Shown here piece by piece: positions 17,408-25,647 of a stretch of 43,166 bases of DNA. The translations under genes and the position numbers were made by a program. Every line of letters begins with the position of its first letter. The stretch's first letter is position 1. The stretch spans positions 2,973,403-3,016,568 of the forward strand of contig CP070735.1 of NCBI GenBank assembly GCA_020347625.1. Reading direction: 5' to 3'. This stretch comes from Deltaproteobacteria bacterium (GTDB lineage: Bacteria > Desulfobacterota > Syntrophobacteria > BM002). The notes beneath the pieces are model-generated. The model made no database searches and had not been told where the DNA came from. It worked only from the letters and a program-made list of their open reading frames with translations.

Positions 17408-18682
17408 GTACATCTGAGGGATCCACATGGAGAGCATGGGAATATAGGTCACTAGCAAGAGCACCAGGATCGCAGCCAGCAAGAATGGAATCATGGCACG
17501 ACTGATTTTTTCCAGGGAGATGCCGGCGATGCCGCTACTGACAAAAAGGCAAACGCCCAGAGGCGGGGTGGTGAGACCGATGACTAGATTGAGAACCATG
17601 ATGGCACCAAAGTGAATCGGATCAAGGCCGATCTGTTTCGCCAGTGGTAGGAGAACGGGGGTCAGGATGATGAGTGAAGCGGTGGTTTCCATAAATGTGC
17701 CAACCAGCAAGAGAAAAAGGTTGATCATAATAAGTATTAACCAGCGGCTGCTGACGGCGGCGGTTAGCATGGTTACAACCTTCTGGGGCATTTGCAGGGC
17801 GGCCACCAACCAGCCAAAAACGGCGGCATTAGCTATGATAAACATGATCACCGCGGTGATTACCAGACTTTCTTTTAACAGCTCAGGCAGCTGGCGCAAG
17901 CTGAGTTCACCATAAACGAAACGGCCCACCGCAAAAGCATATAGTACAGAGATGGCCGCCGCTTCTGTGGGGGTGAAGATTCCGGCGAGAATGCCGCCTA
18001 GAATGAAAGCTGGCATGAATAAGGCAAGGAGGGCATCCTTGCCCCCACGGAGAAGTTGGCGCCAACCAACGGCTCTTCTGCTGTTGGAAAGACCACTCGA
18101 TTGCCGGCCACCGCTGAGATAGGCAACGACCATAAGCGCCAGGCCAATGAGCAGGCCAGGGATGATCCCAGCGAGAAAGAGGGCGCCTATGGATTGTTCA
18201 GCCGAGACCCCATAGATGATCATTGGTATGCTCGGTGGGATGATGGGGCCCATGGTGGAGGATGCGGCAGTGATGGCTGCAGAAAAATCGAGTTCGTATC
18301 CTTCGTCTGCCATGGCCGGAATGAGAACCGACCCAATGGCAGAGGTGTCTGCCACCGCTGCCCCGGTGACACCTGCGAAGAACATGCTCGCCACCACATT
18401 GACAAGGGCGAGACCGCTACGAACGTGACCTACGAGAAGGTTGGCAAAATCAACCAGCCGCCGGGTGATGCCTCCGGCATTCATCAAAGCACCAGCCAGA
18501 ACGAAAAAGGGAACTGCCAATAGCGGGAAGGAGTCGGTTCCCTGAAACATCATGTGCGGCAGCAGCAACAAAGGTATATCTCCGAGCTGTAGCAACCCTG
18601 CCAGGGCACTGATACCTATGCAAAAGGCAATGGGAGTTCCCAAAAGCAGCAGCACGGTAAAGCTGGTAGCGATGGTAATCAC
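17396..18682 (-). CDS. TRAP transporter large permease (DctM type)
   Basis: The main sodium-driven transport subunit of a tripartite ATP-independent periplasmic transporter. The 428-residue protein has about twelve hydrophobic segments; conserved DctM features include GVTGAAVADTSAIGSVLIPAM near residue 105 and the IMVLNLVIGLTTPPLGVCLF repeat near residue 360. Its start overlaps the DctQ stop by four bases (ATGA), so the two are translationally coupled. Substrate cannot be read from this subunit. Confidence 0.93.
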   Translation of the reverse strand: MITIATSFTVLLLLGTPIAFCIGISALAGLLQLGDIPLLLLPHMMFQGTDSFPLLAVPFFVLAGALMNAGGITRRLVDFANLLVGHVRSGLALVNVVASMFFAGVTGAAVADTSAIGSVLIPAMADEGYELDFSAAITAASSTMGPIIPPSIPMIIYGVSAEQSIGALFLAGIIPGLLIGLALMVVAYLSGGRQSSGLSNSRRAVGWRQLLRGGKDALLALFMPAFILGGILAGIFTPTEAAAISVLYAFAVGRFVYGELSLRQLPELLKESLVITAVIMFIIANAAVFGWLVAALQMPQKVVTMLTAAVSSRWLILIMINLFLLLVGTFMETTASLIILTPVLLPLAKQIGLDPIHFGAIMVLNLVIGLTTPPLGVCLFVSSGIAGISLEKISRAMIPFLLAAILVLLLVTYIPMLSMWIPQMYLQR

Positions 18683-19173
18683 CCGGTTCTCCCCGAAGTT
18701 AAAGCAGGCCCGTCACGTAATAGAGCGACCAGCTGTTCCGCGGCGTGCACCATCATGAGCAGACAGCCGGCCGGGATTGCGCTGTAGACGACGCCCATGG
18801 GTACCCCCATGGCCGGTGAGTGCTGCTTCAAATTGAAAATAGCGAGCTGAACACCTTTCACCGTCGCAATGGTAAGAAAACCCATGATGGTGAAAAGGGT
18901 AAAGATCTGCACCACTTTCCGCGATTTGGGAGACAACTTGTCCACCAGGGCCTGAAGCGCCATGTGAGCTCTTTTTTTGAGGGCGATGGAACCACCTAAA
19001 AAGGTAATCCAAACCAGACCATAGCGGGAGAGTTCCTCGGACCACACTAACGAAGCCCCCAGGAAATAGCGGCAGACAACTTGGAGAGTCACTACCAGTG
19101 TCATGGTCAACAGAATGACACTGCAGAGCACCTCAGCGATTTTATTCAACCAATGACTCGTGCGAGATAACAT
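18679..19173 (-). CDS. TRAP transporter small permease (DctQ type)
   Basis: Small membrane subunit with four hydrophobic helices, joining the binding protein and DctM. The start at ATG 19173 (MLSRTSHWLNKIAE) is preceded by GAGG six bases upstream; the longer frame to 19188 begins before that site. The family features QVVCRYFLGASLVWSEELSRY and the run KKRAHMALQAL are present in the 164-residue product. An octad repeat lies directly upstream of its start. Confidence 0.92.
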   Translation of the reverse strand: MLSRTSHWLNKIAEVLCSVILLTMTLVVTLQVVCRYFLGASLVWSEELSRYGLVWITFLGGSIALKKRAHMALQALVDKLSPKSRKVVQIFTLFTIMGFLTIATVKGVQLAIFNLKQHSPAMGVPMGVVYSAIPAGCLLMMVHAAEQLVALLRDGPALTSGRTG

Positions 19174-19195
19174 GGGCAACCTCATCAAAAAATTA

Positions 19196-19277
19196 AGGAA
19201 TTCGAGAATTTAGGAATTCAAGGACTGACCCACTGGGTGGCCTCACTGATCCCTTTGAATCCCTAAATTCCTGAATC
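19196..19277. repeat. octad quasi-palindrome, GAATTTAG words
   Basis: Left arm, period 8: AGGAATTC, GAGAATTT, AGGAATTC, AAGGACTG (19196-19227). Right arm: TTTGAATC, CCTAAATT, CCTGAATC (19254-19277), whose reverse complements GATTCAGG, AATTTAGG, GATTCAAA match the left words in register. It fills the gap between dctP and dctQ and abuts the dctP stop. The 8-base period differs from the 7-base period of most other loci. Confidence 0.8.
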
Positions 19278-20248
19278 TAAGGGGTTTCTAAGATTTCTTG
19301 GATGAGGGTTTCGCCGAATCTGGATTGGTATTTCTGATAGACTGGCGCCATGGCCCTGCGGAAAAAGCTTCGATCCGGAAGGGTCACCCGCATGCCGAGG
19401 TCCTCAAGTTTTTTCAGTGTCTCAGCTTCATTTTTGCGAATGATTTCCTTTTCGAAGCGGCCAGCAATTTGAGCAGCCTCCAAAAACGTTTTCTGCTCTG
19501 ATGGCGTAAGTTTCTCGAACGTTTTCTGGTTCATGAGCAGAAGGGCTGGCGAATAAAAATGGGCTGTGAGGGCCAAGTATTTCTGGAGATCGTAAATGCC
19601 GTGGGTGTAAATGATGTTGATGGGATTCTCTTGGCCGTCGATGGTTCCTTGCTTCAGGGCGGTAAGTGCTTCTCCCCAGGCCATTGGCGTCGGGTTGGCG
19701 CCGAGAAGTCGAAATGATTCCAAGTGAACCTCATTCTCCATGGTGCGAATGATGAGGCCACGACAGTCTTCCGGATTGAAGACCGGTCGGCGGTTGTTGG
19801 TTAGATTGCGAAAGCCATTCTCCCAGAATGCAAGCCCCTTTATACCAGCCTTCTCCAAGCTGGCCAAAAGGGACTGGCCAATGGGGCCTTCGAAGACATG
19901 GTCCACGTGCTTGGTATCTCGGAAAAGAAAGGGTAGATCCACCACCAGCATCTGGGGCACGAACCCGCCAAGCGGGCCGGTGGAAGTCACCACCAGATCG
20001 ATGGTGCCGATCTGCAATTGCTCCACCAGGGAGCGTTCACTGCCGAGCTGTTTGTTAGGGAATATACGAATGTCAAACCGATCACCCAGTCGCTCGGATA
20101 GGACCTGAACAAATTTTTCAGAACCCAGGTGGTAAGGTGCGGTGGTGCTCACCGCATGGGCAAGCTTAAGCGTCCGGGTGGCTGCCTTGGCTGTTTGGAT
20201 CCACAGGGCCAAACAGCAAATGGTCAACCCCACTATAATCCGCTTCAT
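19277..20248 (-). CDS. TRAP transporter substrate-binding protein (DctP type)
   Basis: Periplasmic solute receptor of the TRAP system, most often binding C4-dicarboxylates or other carboxylates. A signal peptide of about 22 residues ends at AKA. The family motif GTIDGQENP is present near residue 212, and a conserved Arg that usually binds the ligand carboxylate lies in IIRTMENEVH near residue 170. The 323 residues are typical. Its ATG is only three bases after the uppS stop, and its AGGAGG ribosome binding site is formed by the last codons of uppS (KEV). Substrate is not determined. Confidence 0.93.
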   Translation of the reverse strand: MKRIIVGLTICCLALWIQTAKAATRTLKLAHAVSTTAPYHLGSEKFVQVLSERLGDRFDIRIFPNKQLGSERSLVEQLQIGTIDLVVTSTGPLGGFVPQMLVVDLPFLFRDTKHVDHVFEGPIGQSLLASLEKAGIKGLAFWENGFRNLTNNRRPVFNPEDCRGLIIRTMENEVHLESFRLLGANPTPMAWGEALTALKQGTIDGQENPINIIYTHGIYDLQKYLALTAHFYSPALLLMNQKTFEKLTPSEQKTFLEAAQIAGRFEKEIIRKNEAETLKKLEDLGMRVTLPDRSFFRRAMAPVYQKYQSRFGETLIQEILETP

Positions 20249-20251
20249 CTG

Positions 20252-21046
20252 CTAAACCTCCTTTTGTTTTTGTTCTCCGGTTTTGCCAAAACGGCGCTCC
20301 CGTCGCTGGTAGTCTACGAGCGCCTCCATTAACTGCTCTTCTCGGAATTCCGGCCAGTACACCGGGCTGACATAGAGTTCGGTGTAGGCCATTTGCCAGA
20401 GAAGAAAGTTGCTAATCCTCTGTTCACCGCTGGTGCGGATAAGCAAGTCCGGGTCGGGCATGTTTGCCGTGAAGAGATAGCTAGAAAAGATAGCTTCATT
20501 TATGTCGCCTGGTTCCAGTTCTTTAGTCAAACAAGCAGCCGCCAGCTTCTGCGTCGCACGAACGATTTCGCTGCGGCCGCTGTAGCTAAGGGCCAAATTA
20601 AGAATCATCTCGTGGTTACTTGCTGTTTTGTCCATGGTTGACTGCAGCAGACGATAGACAGCCTTGGGCAGTTCGGTAATATCTCCGAGTGCGTTGAGGC
20701 GTATGCTGTGCTCCATCATCTCATCGAGTTCAGATTTGAGATAGTTGCTGAGAAGCCGCCAAAGGGCCTGGACTTCACGACTGGGTCTTTGCCAGTTTTC
20801 TTTTGAAAAGGCATAAAGCGTAAGGATCGGGATGCCAATTCTGCGGCAGGCCCGAACAATGACCCGCACTGACTCCGCTCCGGCACGATGACCCTCGATG
20901 CGGCTTAGTTTGCGCTGTTGTGCCCATCGACCATTGCCATCCATAATAATGGCCACATGCTGGGGTAGCTTCTCTGGCGTTAGCCTTTCCGTGGTTGGCT
21001 GCTCGGAAATTGTATTCTTGTCAGATATGTTGGGGACAGTAACCAT
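20252..21046 (-). CDS. uppS: isoprenyl (undecaprenyl) diphosphate synthase
   Basis: Cis-prenyltransferase making the C55 lipid carrier for peptidoglycan and O-antigen. The active-site segment VAIIMDGNGRWA is near residues 31-42, with LYAFSKENW and the C-terminal DLLIRTSGEQRISNFLLWQ motif. The 264 residues include an N-terminal extension of about 25 residues with no similarity to the family. The annotated ATG lies inside a heptad element and lacks a good ribosome binding site, so the start is uncertain. Confidence 0.94.
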   Translation of the reverse strand: MVTVPNISDKNTISEQPTTERLTPEKLPQHVAIIMDGNGRWAQQRKLSRIEGHRAGAESVRVIVRACRRIGIPILTLYAFSKENWQRPSREVQALWRLLSNYLKSELDEMMEHSIRLNALGDITELPKAVYRLLQSTMDKTASNHEMILNLALSYSGRSEIVRATQKLAAACLTKELEPGDINEAIFSSYLFTANMPDPDLLIRTSGEQRISNFLLWQMAYTELYVSPVYWPEFREEQLMEALVDYQRRERRFGKTGEQKQKEV

Positions 21047-21047
21047 T

Positions 21048-21075
21048 TGTCATCAGTCAATGGTGATTTGTCATG
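21048..21075. repeat. heptad run at the uppS start
   Basis: TGTCATC, AGTCAAT, GGTGATT, TGTCATG follow with period 7, directly upstream of the uppS start codon. Read on the - strand the words each carry ATGACAA-like sequences, one of which runs into the uppS ATG. Confidence 0.6.
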
Positions 21076-21153
21076 CCTCAATAAGGTCAACCGCAAAAGG
21101 CAACTTTCTCATTGTACTACAGGGTAGGGCAATCTGGCCAGGTAACCGATTCC

Positions 21154-21711
21154 TTAAATCTCAAGAATTTCCTTTTCTTTGGCCGAGCATATTTCTTCCA
21201 CTTGGGAGATAAACCGGTCAGTTGTCTTCTGGACTTCCTCCTGTGATCGAAACAGTTCATCCTCGGTGATATCTTTCTCTTTCTTGAGGTCTTTCAGCAT
21301 CTCGTTGGCATCCCTCCGGATGTTCCGAACTGCTACCTTGTTCTCTTCAGCCATTTTTCTCGCAACCTTGACCAGTTCTTTTCTCCGTTCCTCGGTAAGA
21401 GGCGGAATTGAAATGCGGATTACCTTACCATCATTCATAGGGGTGAGGCCCAATTCAGATTTCAGGATCGCCTTTTCTATGTCCTCCAGCGCCGTTTTAT
21501 CCCATGGCTGGACAACAATGAGACGAGGTTCCGGCACTGCGAGTGAGGCCATCTGATTGAGAGGGGTTGGCGTATCATAGTAAGAGACTCGAATGCCATC
21601 TAACAAAGAAATGGAAGCTCTGCCCGTGCGCAGCCTACTGTATTCTCGCTTGAGGGCCTCCACCGACTTTCCCATGCGCTCCTCGAGGTCTTCGAATATT
21701 TCTTCAACCAT
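21154..21711 (-). CDS. frr: ribosome recycling factor
   Basis: Splits post-termination ribosomes together with EF-G. The start is ATG 21711 ([20 protein letters not shown]), which overlaps the end of pyrH by eight bases and has GAGAGGAAA before it. The longer frame to 21795 only adds residues lying inside pyrH. The resulting 185 residues are the standard length, with the LRTGRAS motif near residue 29 and the C-terminal helical domain intact. Confidence 0.97.
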   Translation of the reverse strand: MVEEIFEDLEERMGKSVEALKREYSRLRTGRASISLLDGIRVSYYDTPTPLNQMASLAVPEPRLIVVQPWDKTALEDIEKAILKSELGLTPMNDGKVIRISIPPLTEERRKELVKVARKMAEENKVAVRNIRRDANEMLKDLKKEKDITEDELFRSQEEVQKTTDRFISQVEEICSAKEKEILEI

Positions 21712-22432
21712 TTTCCTCTCCCTCCACAATCGTACCAACCGGCTCACCCATAACGACTCTTTTAATGTAACCACGCTTCGTGAGGTTAAAGACAATAACA
21801 GTCATATCATTGTCCATGGCTAACGATATTGCGGTGGAATCCATGACCTTGAGTTGTTTCTGCAAAACTTCAAGATAGGTAAGCCGTTCAATTTTCTTGA
21901 CACCCGGCGTCTTCAACGGGTCGGCGGGGTAGACGCCATCAACCTTGGTGGCCTTGAGAAGAACGTCGGCGTGTATCTCCATGGCTCGCAATGCGGCAGC
22001 AGTATCCGTTGTGAAATAAGGGTTGCCGGTTCCAGCTGCAAAGATGACGATGCGTCCTTTTTCCAGATGGCGAACAGCTCGCCGACGAATATAGGGCTCT
22101 GCCACCTCTCTCATGGTAATGGCAGACTGTACCCGGGTTTGTGCTCCCATTCTCTCCAAGGCATCCTGTAAGGCCAGAGCATTGATGGCGGTGGCCAACA
22201 TTCCCATGTAGTCCGCCGAAGCCCTGTCCATGCCGTAGGAGGAAGCGGCCAAGCCACGAAAGATGTTACCACCGCCTATAACCAAGGCTATCTCGACACC
22301 GAGACGGTCCACCTCAAATATATCCTCGGCCACACGGGAGATCACTTCGGGCACAATCCCGAAGGAGGCATCTCCCATCAGAGCCTCGCCGCTGATTTTG
22401 AGGAGGATACGCTTGTATTTCACTTCAGACAT
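21704..22432 (-). CDS. pyrH: uridylate kinase
   Basis: Phosphorylates UMP to UDP; a hexameric amino-acid-kinase-fold enzyme. KISGEALMG (residues 12-20), the GGGNIFRG motif (53-60) and [18 protein letters not shown] near residues 132-149 are diagnostic. The 242 residues are typical. It is preceded by a 553-base gap instead of lying close to tsf, and its stop overlaps frr. Confidence 0.97.
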   Translation of the reverse strand: MSEVKYKRILLKISGEALMGDASFGIVPEVISRVAEDIFEVDRLGVEIALVIGGGNIFRGLAASSYGMDRASADYMGMLATAINALALQDALERMGAQTRVQSAITMREVAEPYIRRRAVRHLEKGRIVIFAAGTGNPYFTTDTAAALRAMEIHADVLLKATKVDGVYPADPLKTPGVKKIERLTYLEVLQKQLKVMDSTAISLAMDNDMTVIVFNLTKRGYIKRVVMGEPVGTIVEGEENG

Positions 22433-22479
22433 GGTTGATCTTTCATTGCAATTTGTGGTTTTTATGTTGTGGGCTTAGA

Positions 22480-22810
22480 TTCAAGAACTGCTCTCTTCAA
22501 GCTGTACGCGGCTAGAAACTCGAAATCCTTGCCCGGTGGAATCCTGCCTGAGGCACGTTGGCAGAGCGGAATTCCCCAGGGCAAGCACCTAAGAAATAGG
22601 AGAATTAAGGAAAACGCCTATTGCCTTGGCTCCGCACGAACGCCTGAGAGCTGAGCCATTCCCTCCGCTTACGCTCGGTCTGCTACCCTTGCGGGGGGAA
22701 GTCCTTCGGACCGGAGGCAGTGGCAGCCCGAGCTGCGGATGTTGCCAGCCTCTGCAGCAACAGGCAGAACGGCCTAACCATTGAAGCTTACAGAGACTGA
22801 CAACATACGC
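22480..22810 (-). ncRNA. possible structured RNA upstream of pyrH
   Basis: Successive local helices can be drawn: CTTGCCC (22528-22534) with GGGCAAG (22579-22585), enclosing TGGAAT/ATTCC-type and TGCC/GGCA pairs; AATAGG (22595-22600) with CCTATT (22617-22622); GGCTC (22628-22632) with GAGCC (22653-22657); CCTCCG (22662-22667) with CGGAGG (22712-22717); GTCC/GGAC (22701-22711); GCAGC/GCTGC (22723-22736). On the - strand the loops include GCAA, GTAA and TTCG tetraloops, common in real RNAs, and this strand is co-directional with pyrH. No match to tRNA, tmRNA, RNase P, SRP or 6S hallmarks was recognised. Strand and limits are tentative. Confidence 0.3.
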
Positions 22811-22832
22811 CGCTTCGGGAATACCTCAGCCC

Positions 22833-22867
22833 TCAAGCCCAACCTATGCGGAGCTAAATACATATGC
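22833..22867. repeat. 35-base dispersed repeat, copy 2
   Basis: Same sequence as 7225-7259 with one G-to-A difference. It sits between the hairpin-rich segment and the octad element. Flanking bases are unlike those of copy 1. Confidence 0.85.
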
Positions 22868-22872
22868 GTTTC

Positions 22873-22948
22873 AGGAATTTGGATTCAATTTTGGAATTGC
22901 CTCTGAGAAGGGCATCTTTTAATTGAATCCCTAAATTCCTAAATTGGT
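22873..22948. repeat. octad quasi-palindrome, GGATTCAA/CCTAAATT words
   Basis: Left arm (about 22873-22897) carries GGAATTTG, GATTCAAT, TTTGGAAT. Right arm is AATTGAAT, CCCTAAAT, TCCTAAAT, TGGTTTCG (22921-22952) in an 8-base register. The vocabulary is close to that of the octad element at 19196. It ends about 35 bases downstream of the tsf stop. Confidence 0.65.
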
Positions 22949-22985
22949 TTCGGATTTCGATATTAGAATTTGATGAGAGCTTTCA

Positions 22986-23591
22986 CTAGCCAGTCGTATC
23001 TTCACCCAACTGGTACCGGGTAAAACGTCTTACCAGTATATTTTCTCCAGTTTTGGCTCGCAATTCATTGAGAAGGTCATCGATGGTTACGTCTGTGTCA
23101 CGCACGTATGATTGTTCAAGGAGGCAAACCTCCTGGTAGAATTTGTTAAGCTTGCCCTCCGTGATCTTATCGATAATTTTTTCAGGCTTTCCAGAATCTA
23201 AGGCCTGGGCCCTGTAGACACTTTGTTCTCGCTCCACCAACTCAGGAGCGAGATCCTCGCGGTCGATGGCCAGAGGGTTGGTTGCAGCGATGTGCATGGC
23301 AAGGTTTTTGACAAAGTCAGAAAAGGGTTCACTCTTGGCCGTGAAGTCGGTTTCACAGTTTACTTCCACCATGACGCCTATCTTGCCGCCTGCGTGGATA
23401 TAAGAATGGACCAGACCTTCACTGGCAACTCTCCCCGCCCGTTTACGAGCGACGGCCAGACCTTTCTGTCTCAGGTAATCCACGGCTTTTTCCATGTCGC
23501 CCTGGGTTTCCTGGAGCGCCGCCTTACAGTCCATAATCCCAGCGTTGGTTTTTTCCCGTAAATCTTTTACCATTGCCGAAGTGAGTTGCAA
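22986..23591 (-). CDS. tsf: elongation factor Ts
   Basis: Nucleotide exchange factor for EF-Tu. The N-terminal UBA-like domain LREKTNAGIMDCKAALQE (residues 12-29) and the conserved ETDFTAKSEPF segment (near 83-93) are clear. The protein is 201 residues, the short form with a single compact core repeat, compared with about 280 in E. coli; short forms are usual in this phylum. It follows rpsB after 22 bases. Confidence 0.96.
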   Translation of the reverse strand: MQLTSAMVKDLREKTNAGIMDCKAALQETQGDMEKAVDYLRQKGLAVARKRAGRVASEGLVHSYIHAGGKIGVMVEVNCETDFTAKSEPFSDFVKNLAMHIAATNPLAIDREDLAPELVEREQSVYRAQALDSGKPEKIIDKITEGKLNKFYQEVCLLEQSYVRDTDVTIDDLLNELRAKTGENILVRRFTRYQLGEDTTG

Positions 23592-23613
23592 TTTGAACCT
23601 CCTTAACTATCGC

Positions 23614-24426
23614 TCATTCCTGCACGGGGTTGACAATCTCGATTTCAGGTCCACCTTCTTCAGCAGCAGCAGTTCCGATTAGCGCAGCTTCGGCTTCAGC
23701 GTCAGTCACCGCCTTGTCTGCGGCAGCCTGCAGTTGCTCTTCTCGTTTCTGCTTACCTTCCAGACAAGCGTCTGCAATCTTGGCAGAAAAGAGACGGATG
23801 GAGCGAATGGCGTCGTCATTTCCTGGAATGATGTAGTCTATGGGATCGGGGTCACAATTGGAGTCCACGATGGCAACTATGGGTATTCGCAATTTGTTGG
23901 CTTCGGCTACTGCTATACTTTCCCGCCTTGGATCAACCACGAAAAGAGCGCCCGGCAGTCGCTCCATGTCCTCAATTCCCCCTAAGTTCCTATCCAGTTT
24001 CATCATCTCCCGTTCCATCTGAAGTATCTCTTTCTTGGGGAACTTGCTGATGCTGCCATCTTCTTTCATGGCTTTGAGCTGTTTGAGCCGGTCTATACTT
24101 TTCTTGATGGTCTGGAAATTGGTGAGCATGCCGCCGAGCCACCGGTGGGTAACCCGAAACATGCCGCAACGCTCTGATTCCTCAACAATGGAGTCCACAG
24201 CCTGTTTCTTGGTGCCGACAAATAGCACCGAATCTCCTGCTGCCACCGTTTCAATAATGAATTGATAGGCAGTGTTAAACATGCGCAACGTTTTTTGCAG
24301 ATCGATGATGTAGATACCGTTGCGGGCGCCGAAGATGTAAGGTCGCATCTTCGGGTTCCAGCGGCGGGTCTGGTGGCCAAAATGAACACCAGATTCGAGA
24401 AGTTGTTTCATGGTAATGACTGGCAT
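23614..24426 (-). CDS. rpsB: 30S ribosomal protein S2
   Basis: Small-subunit ribosomal protein. The start is ATG 24426 ([20 protein letters not shown]), preceded by GGGAGG five bases upstream; the longer frame to 24495 adds 23 residues unlike the family. The 270 residues have the S2 signatures [13 protein letters not shown] and [14 protein letters not shown], followed by an Ala/Glu-rich C-terminal tail. Confidence 0.97.
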   Translation of the reverse strand: MPVITMKQLLESGVHFGHQTRRWNPKMRPYIFGARNGIYIIDLQKTLRMFNTAYQFIIETVAAGDSVLFVGTKKQAVDSIVEESERCGMFRVTHRWLGGMLTNFQTIKKSIDRLKQLKAMKEDGSISKFPKKEILQMEREMMKLDRNLGGIEDMERLPGALFVVDPRRESIAVAEANKLRIPIVAIVDSNCDPDPIDYIIPGNDDAIRSIRLFSAKIADACLEGKQKREEQLQAAADKAVTDAEAEAALIGTAAAEEGGPEIEIVNPVQE

Positions 24427-24429
24427 TCT

Positions 24430-24590
24430 TTCCTCCCTCTGGTTTTTCCTCCATCCCCAGGCAATGGCTAGCCACCCCGCCAACCGGGGCACCAAAGGAC
24501 CAAGGGGATGTGTGATTTTTATTGCACCATTTCAAAGGTGAGGGCAGCGAACCGCTTCTCGCCTTTGGCTAAACCGGTATTTCCTATCAT
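24430..24590 (-). promoter_or_regulatory. possible structured rpsB leader
   Basis: On the - strand two helices precede rpsB. CAAAGG(C)GAG pairs with CTC(A)CCTTTG around an AGCG-GTT-CGCT hairpin (about 24537-24572), and CCCCG-GTTGG-CGGGG (about 24475-24490) is followed by the palindrome TGGCTAGCCA. Autoregulation of rpsB through an mRNA leader is known in other proteobacteria; I infer a similar role only from position and pairing. Confidence 0.35.
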
Positions 24591-24625
24591 ACTTGCTCCC
24601 AACTTTCAAGGATAAAAGCGAGTTA

Positions 24626-24660
24626 CAGCCAGCCGGCAGCCAGCAGCGGGCAGAAGGTAG
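24626..24660. repeat. heptad run, NNNGCAG words
   Basis: CAGCCAG, CCGGCAG, CCAGCAG, CGGGCAG, AAGGTAG run with a strict period of 7. No clear mirror arm is seen within 100 bases. Similar complementary words (CAGCTGC, CTGCCGGC) occur at 13825-13850. Confidence 0.65.
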
Positions 24661-24797
24661 TCGTTTCCCAGTTCGCTTCGCCTCATTGAGTTACGCTGTC
24701 ATTCGGTCACCATCCTTCTTAGTGACCAAAGCAGGATGGTAACCTGCGTTATCAAATTAGCCAATCAAGCAACGACATGATGACAAGAGGACCCTGT

Positions 24798-25502
24798 TCA
24801 GGATTGAACGAGCCAGCCGGCCTGACTGATAATACCACCGCTTTTGGGTCCACAAGTGAGGAGGAGATCCAAAACAGAGAGAGTGGCAATGAAATCGCCC
24901 CAGAGTTGGGGATAGGTGGGAGGTTCGTACTTGTAATATATTAGCTGGATGCCATGGTGATGGAAGAGGGCTTCATCAAGATACTTGTGAGAGGAAGCCA
25001 CGGTCAGATACTTGCTGGCTCCCACCGCCTGACAGATATACACCAGTCGCTGGGAACCCTTGGCGTCTGAGGCAAACTTAGAACTATGCAGGAAAGGGTG
25101 CTCCACTCCCAGGGAGATCCGCAGATAATCCAGAATGGTGAGATTCAGTTCCAGGAGTCCGCGCCAACTCTTGTTGTACATCTCTCGGAAAAATTGGCTG
25201 TGTTCGCCCCAGTAAGGAGCATTCTTGTAAGCGTGATCCAAGCTGGAAAAATGTTTTTTTTGCCAATTTTCCTCGTTACAGATCTCGACCCGGTCGATTC
25301 TTTGCAGGCTTCGTCCACGCTTCCACACCGGTACCGTGAGCCATAGTTCCCCTTGGTCATTCTTAAGTCGGTTCCGGTTAACCCAACTTCCTCCCAGGGG
25401 AAACTGGACATCATCGAGCAGCACCATCTGCTCGGCCTGCATGGCCTTATAAAAAAGTCCGGGCCAGGGCATGAAATTTGGCTGATGGCAGGCGATCATC
25501 AT
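24798..25502 (-). CDS. WbqC-like family protein
   Basis: A 234-residue cytoplasmic protein of the WbqC-like family (PF08889), found in surface-polysaccharide and glycolipid loci; the biochemical role is not firmly known. The N-terminus IACHQPNFMPWPGLFYKAMQ and LLDDVQFPLGGSWVNRNRL are the family's most conserved blocks. Here it stands alone between rpsB and argJ, without glycosyltransferase neighbours, bounded on both sides by heptad elements. Confidence 0.85.
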   Translation of the reverse strand: MMIACHQPNFMPWPGLFYKAMQAEQMVLLDDVQFPLGGSWVNRNRLKNDQGELWLTVPVWKRGRSLQRIDRVEICNEENWQKKHFSSLDHAYKNAPYWGEHSQFFREMYNKSWRGLLELNLTILDYLRISLGVEHPFLHSSKFASDAKGSQRLVYICQAVGASKYLTVASSHKYLDEALFHHHGIQLIYYKYEPPTYPQLWGDFIATLSVLDLLLTCGPKSGGIISQAGWLVQS

Positions 25503-25513
25503 AACAAGTTAAG

Positions 25514-25642
25514 CTTTCAGTGGTCAGCGATCAGCCGTCAGGTTTGCCCTAGGGATAGGATCAAGGAAAAATCCCGGGAGAAGATCTAGCTAAGGAGGTA
25601 TTTGCAGCCTGTTACCATGAGCTGAAAGCTGACGGCTGAAGG
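25514..25642. repeat. heptad quasi-palindrome, NNNTCAG words
   Basis: Left arm 25514-25541: CTTTCAG, TGGTCAG, CGATCAG, CCGTCAG. Right arm 25622-25642: CTGAAAG, CTGACGG, CTGAAGG, exact reverse complements of CTTTCAG and CCGTCAG plus CCTTCAG. The loop is about 80 bases. It fills the argJ-wbqC gap. Confidence 0.8.
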
Positions 25643-25647
25643 CTTCG

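Larger units (their letters stand above)
22433..22985. other. 553-base tsf-pyrH spacer
   Basis: A long gap at a place where genes usually lie close together. It holds a hairpin-rich segment (about 22480-22810), copy 2 of the 35-base repeat (22833-22867) and an octad element (22873-22948). The only open frame of note is a 61-codon shadow without a ribosome binding site. Confidence 0.6.
24427..24797. other. rpsB upstream spacer (371 bases)
   Basis: Holds, from the rpsB side, a structured leader segment (24427-24590), a heptad run (24626-24660) and a hairpin (24705-24744) in which GGTCACCATCC pairs with GGATGGTAACC (one mismatch). No gene is seen. Confidence 0.6.

Noticed and set aside
17202-20248. 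Recent mobile insertion of the TRAP genes
   Set aside because: No transposase, target duplication or flanking inverted repeats; the coupling to uppS argues for an old, adapted arrangement.
22480-22810. 6S RNA, RNase P RNA, tmRNA or SRP RNA
   Set aside because: None of their conserved motifs could be found on either strand, so only a generic structured-RNA call is made.
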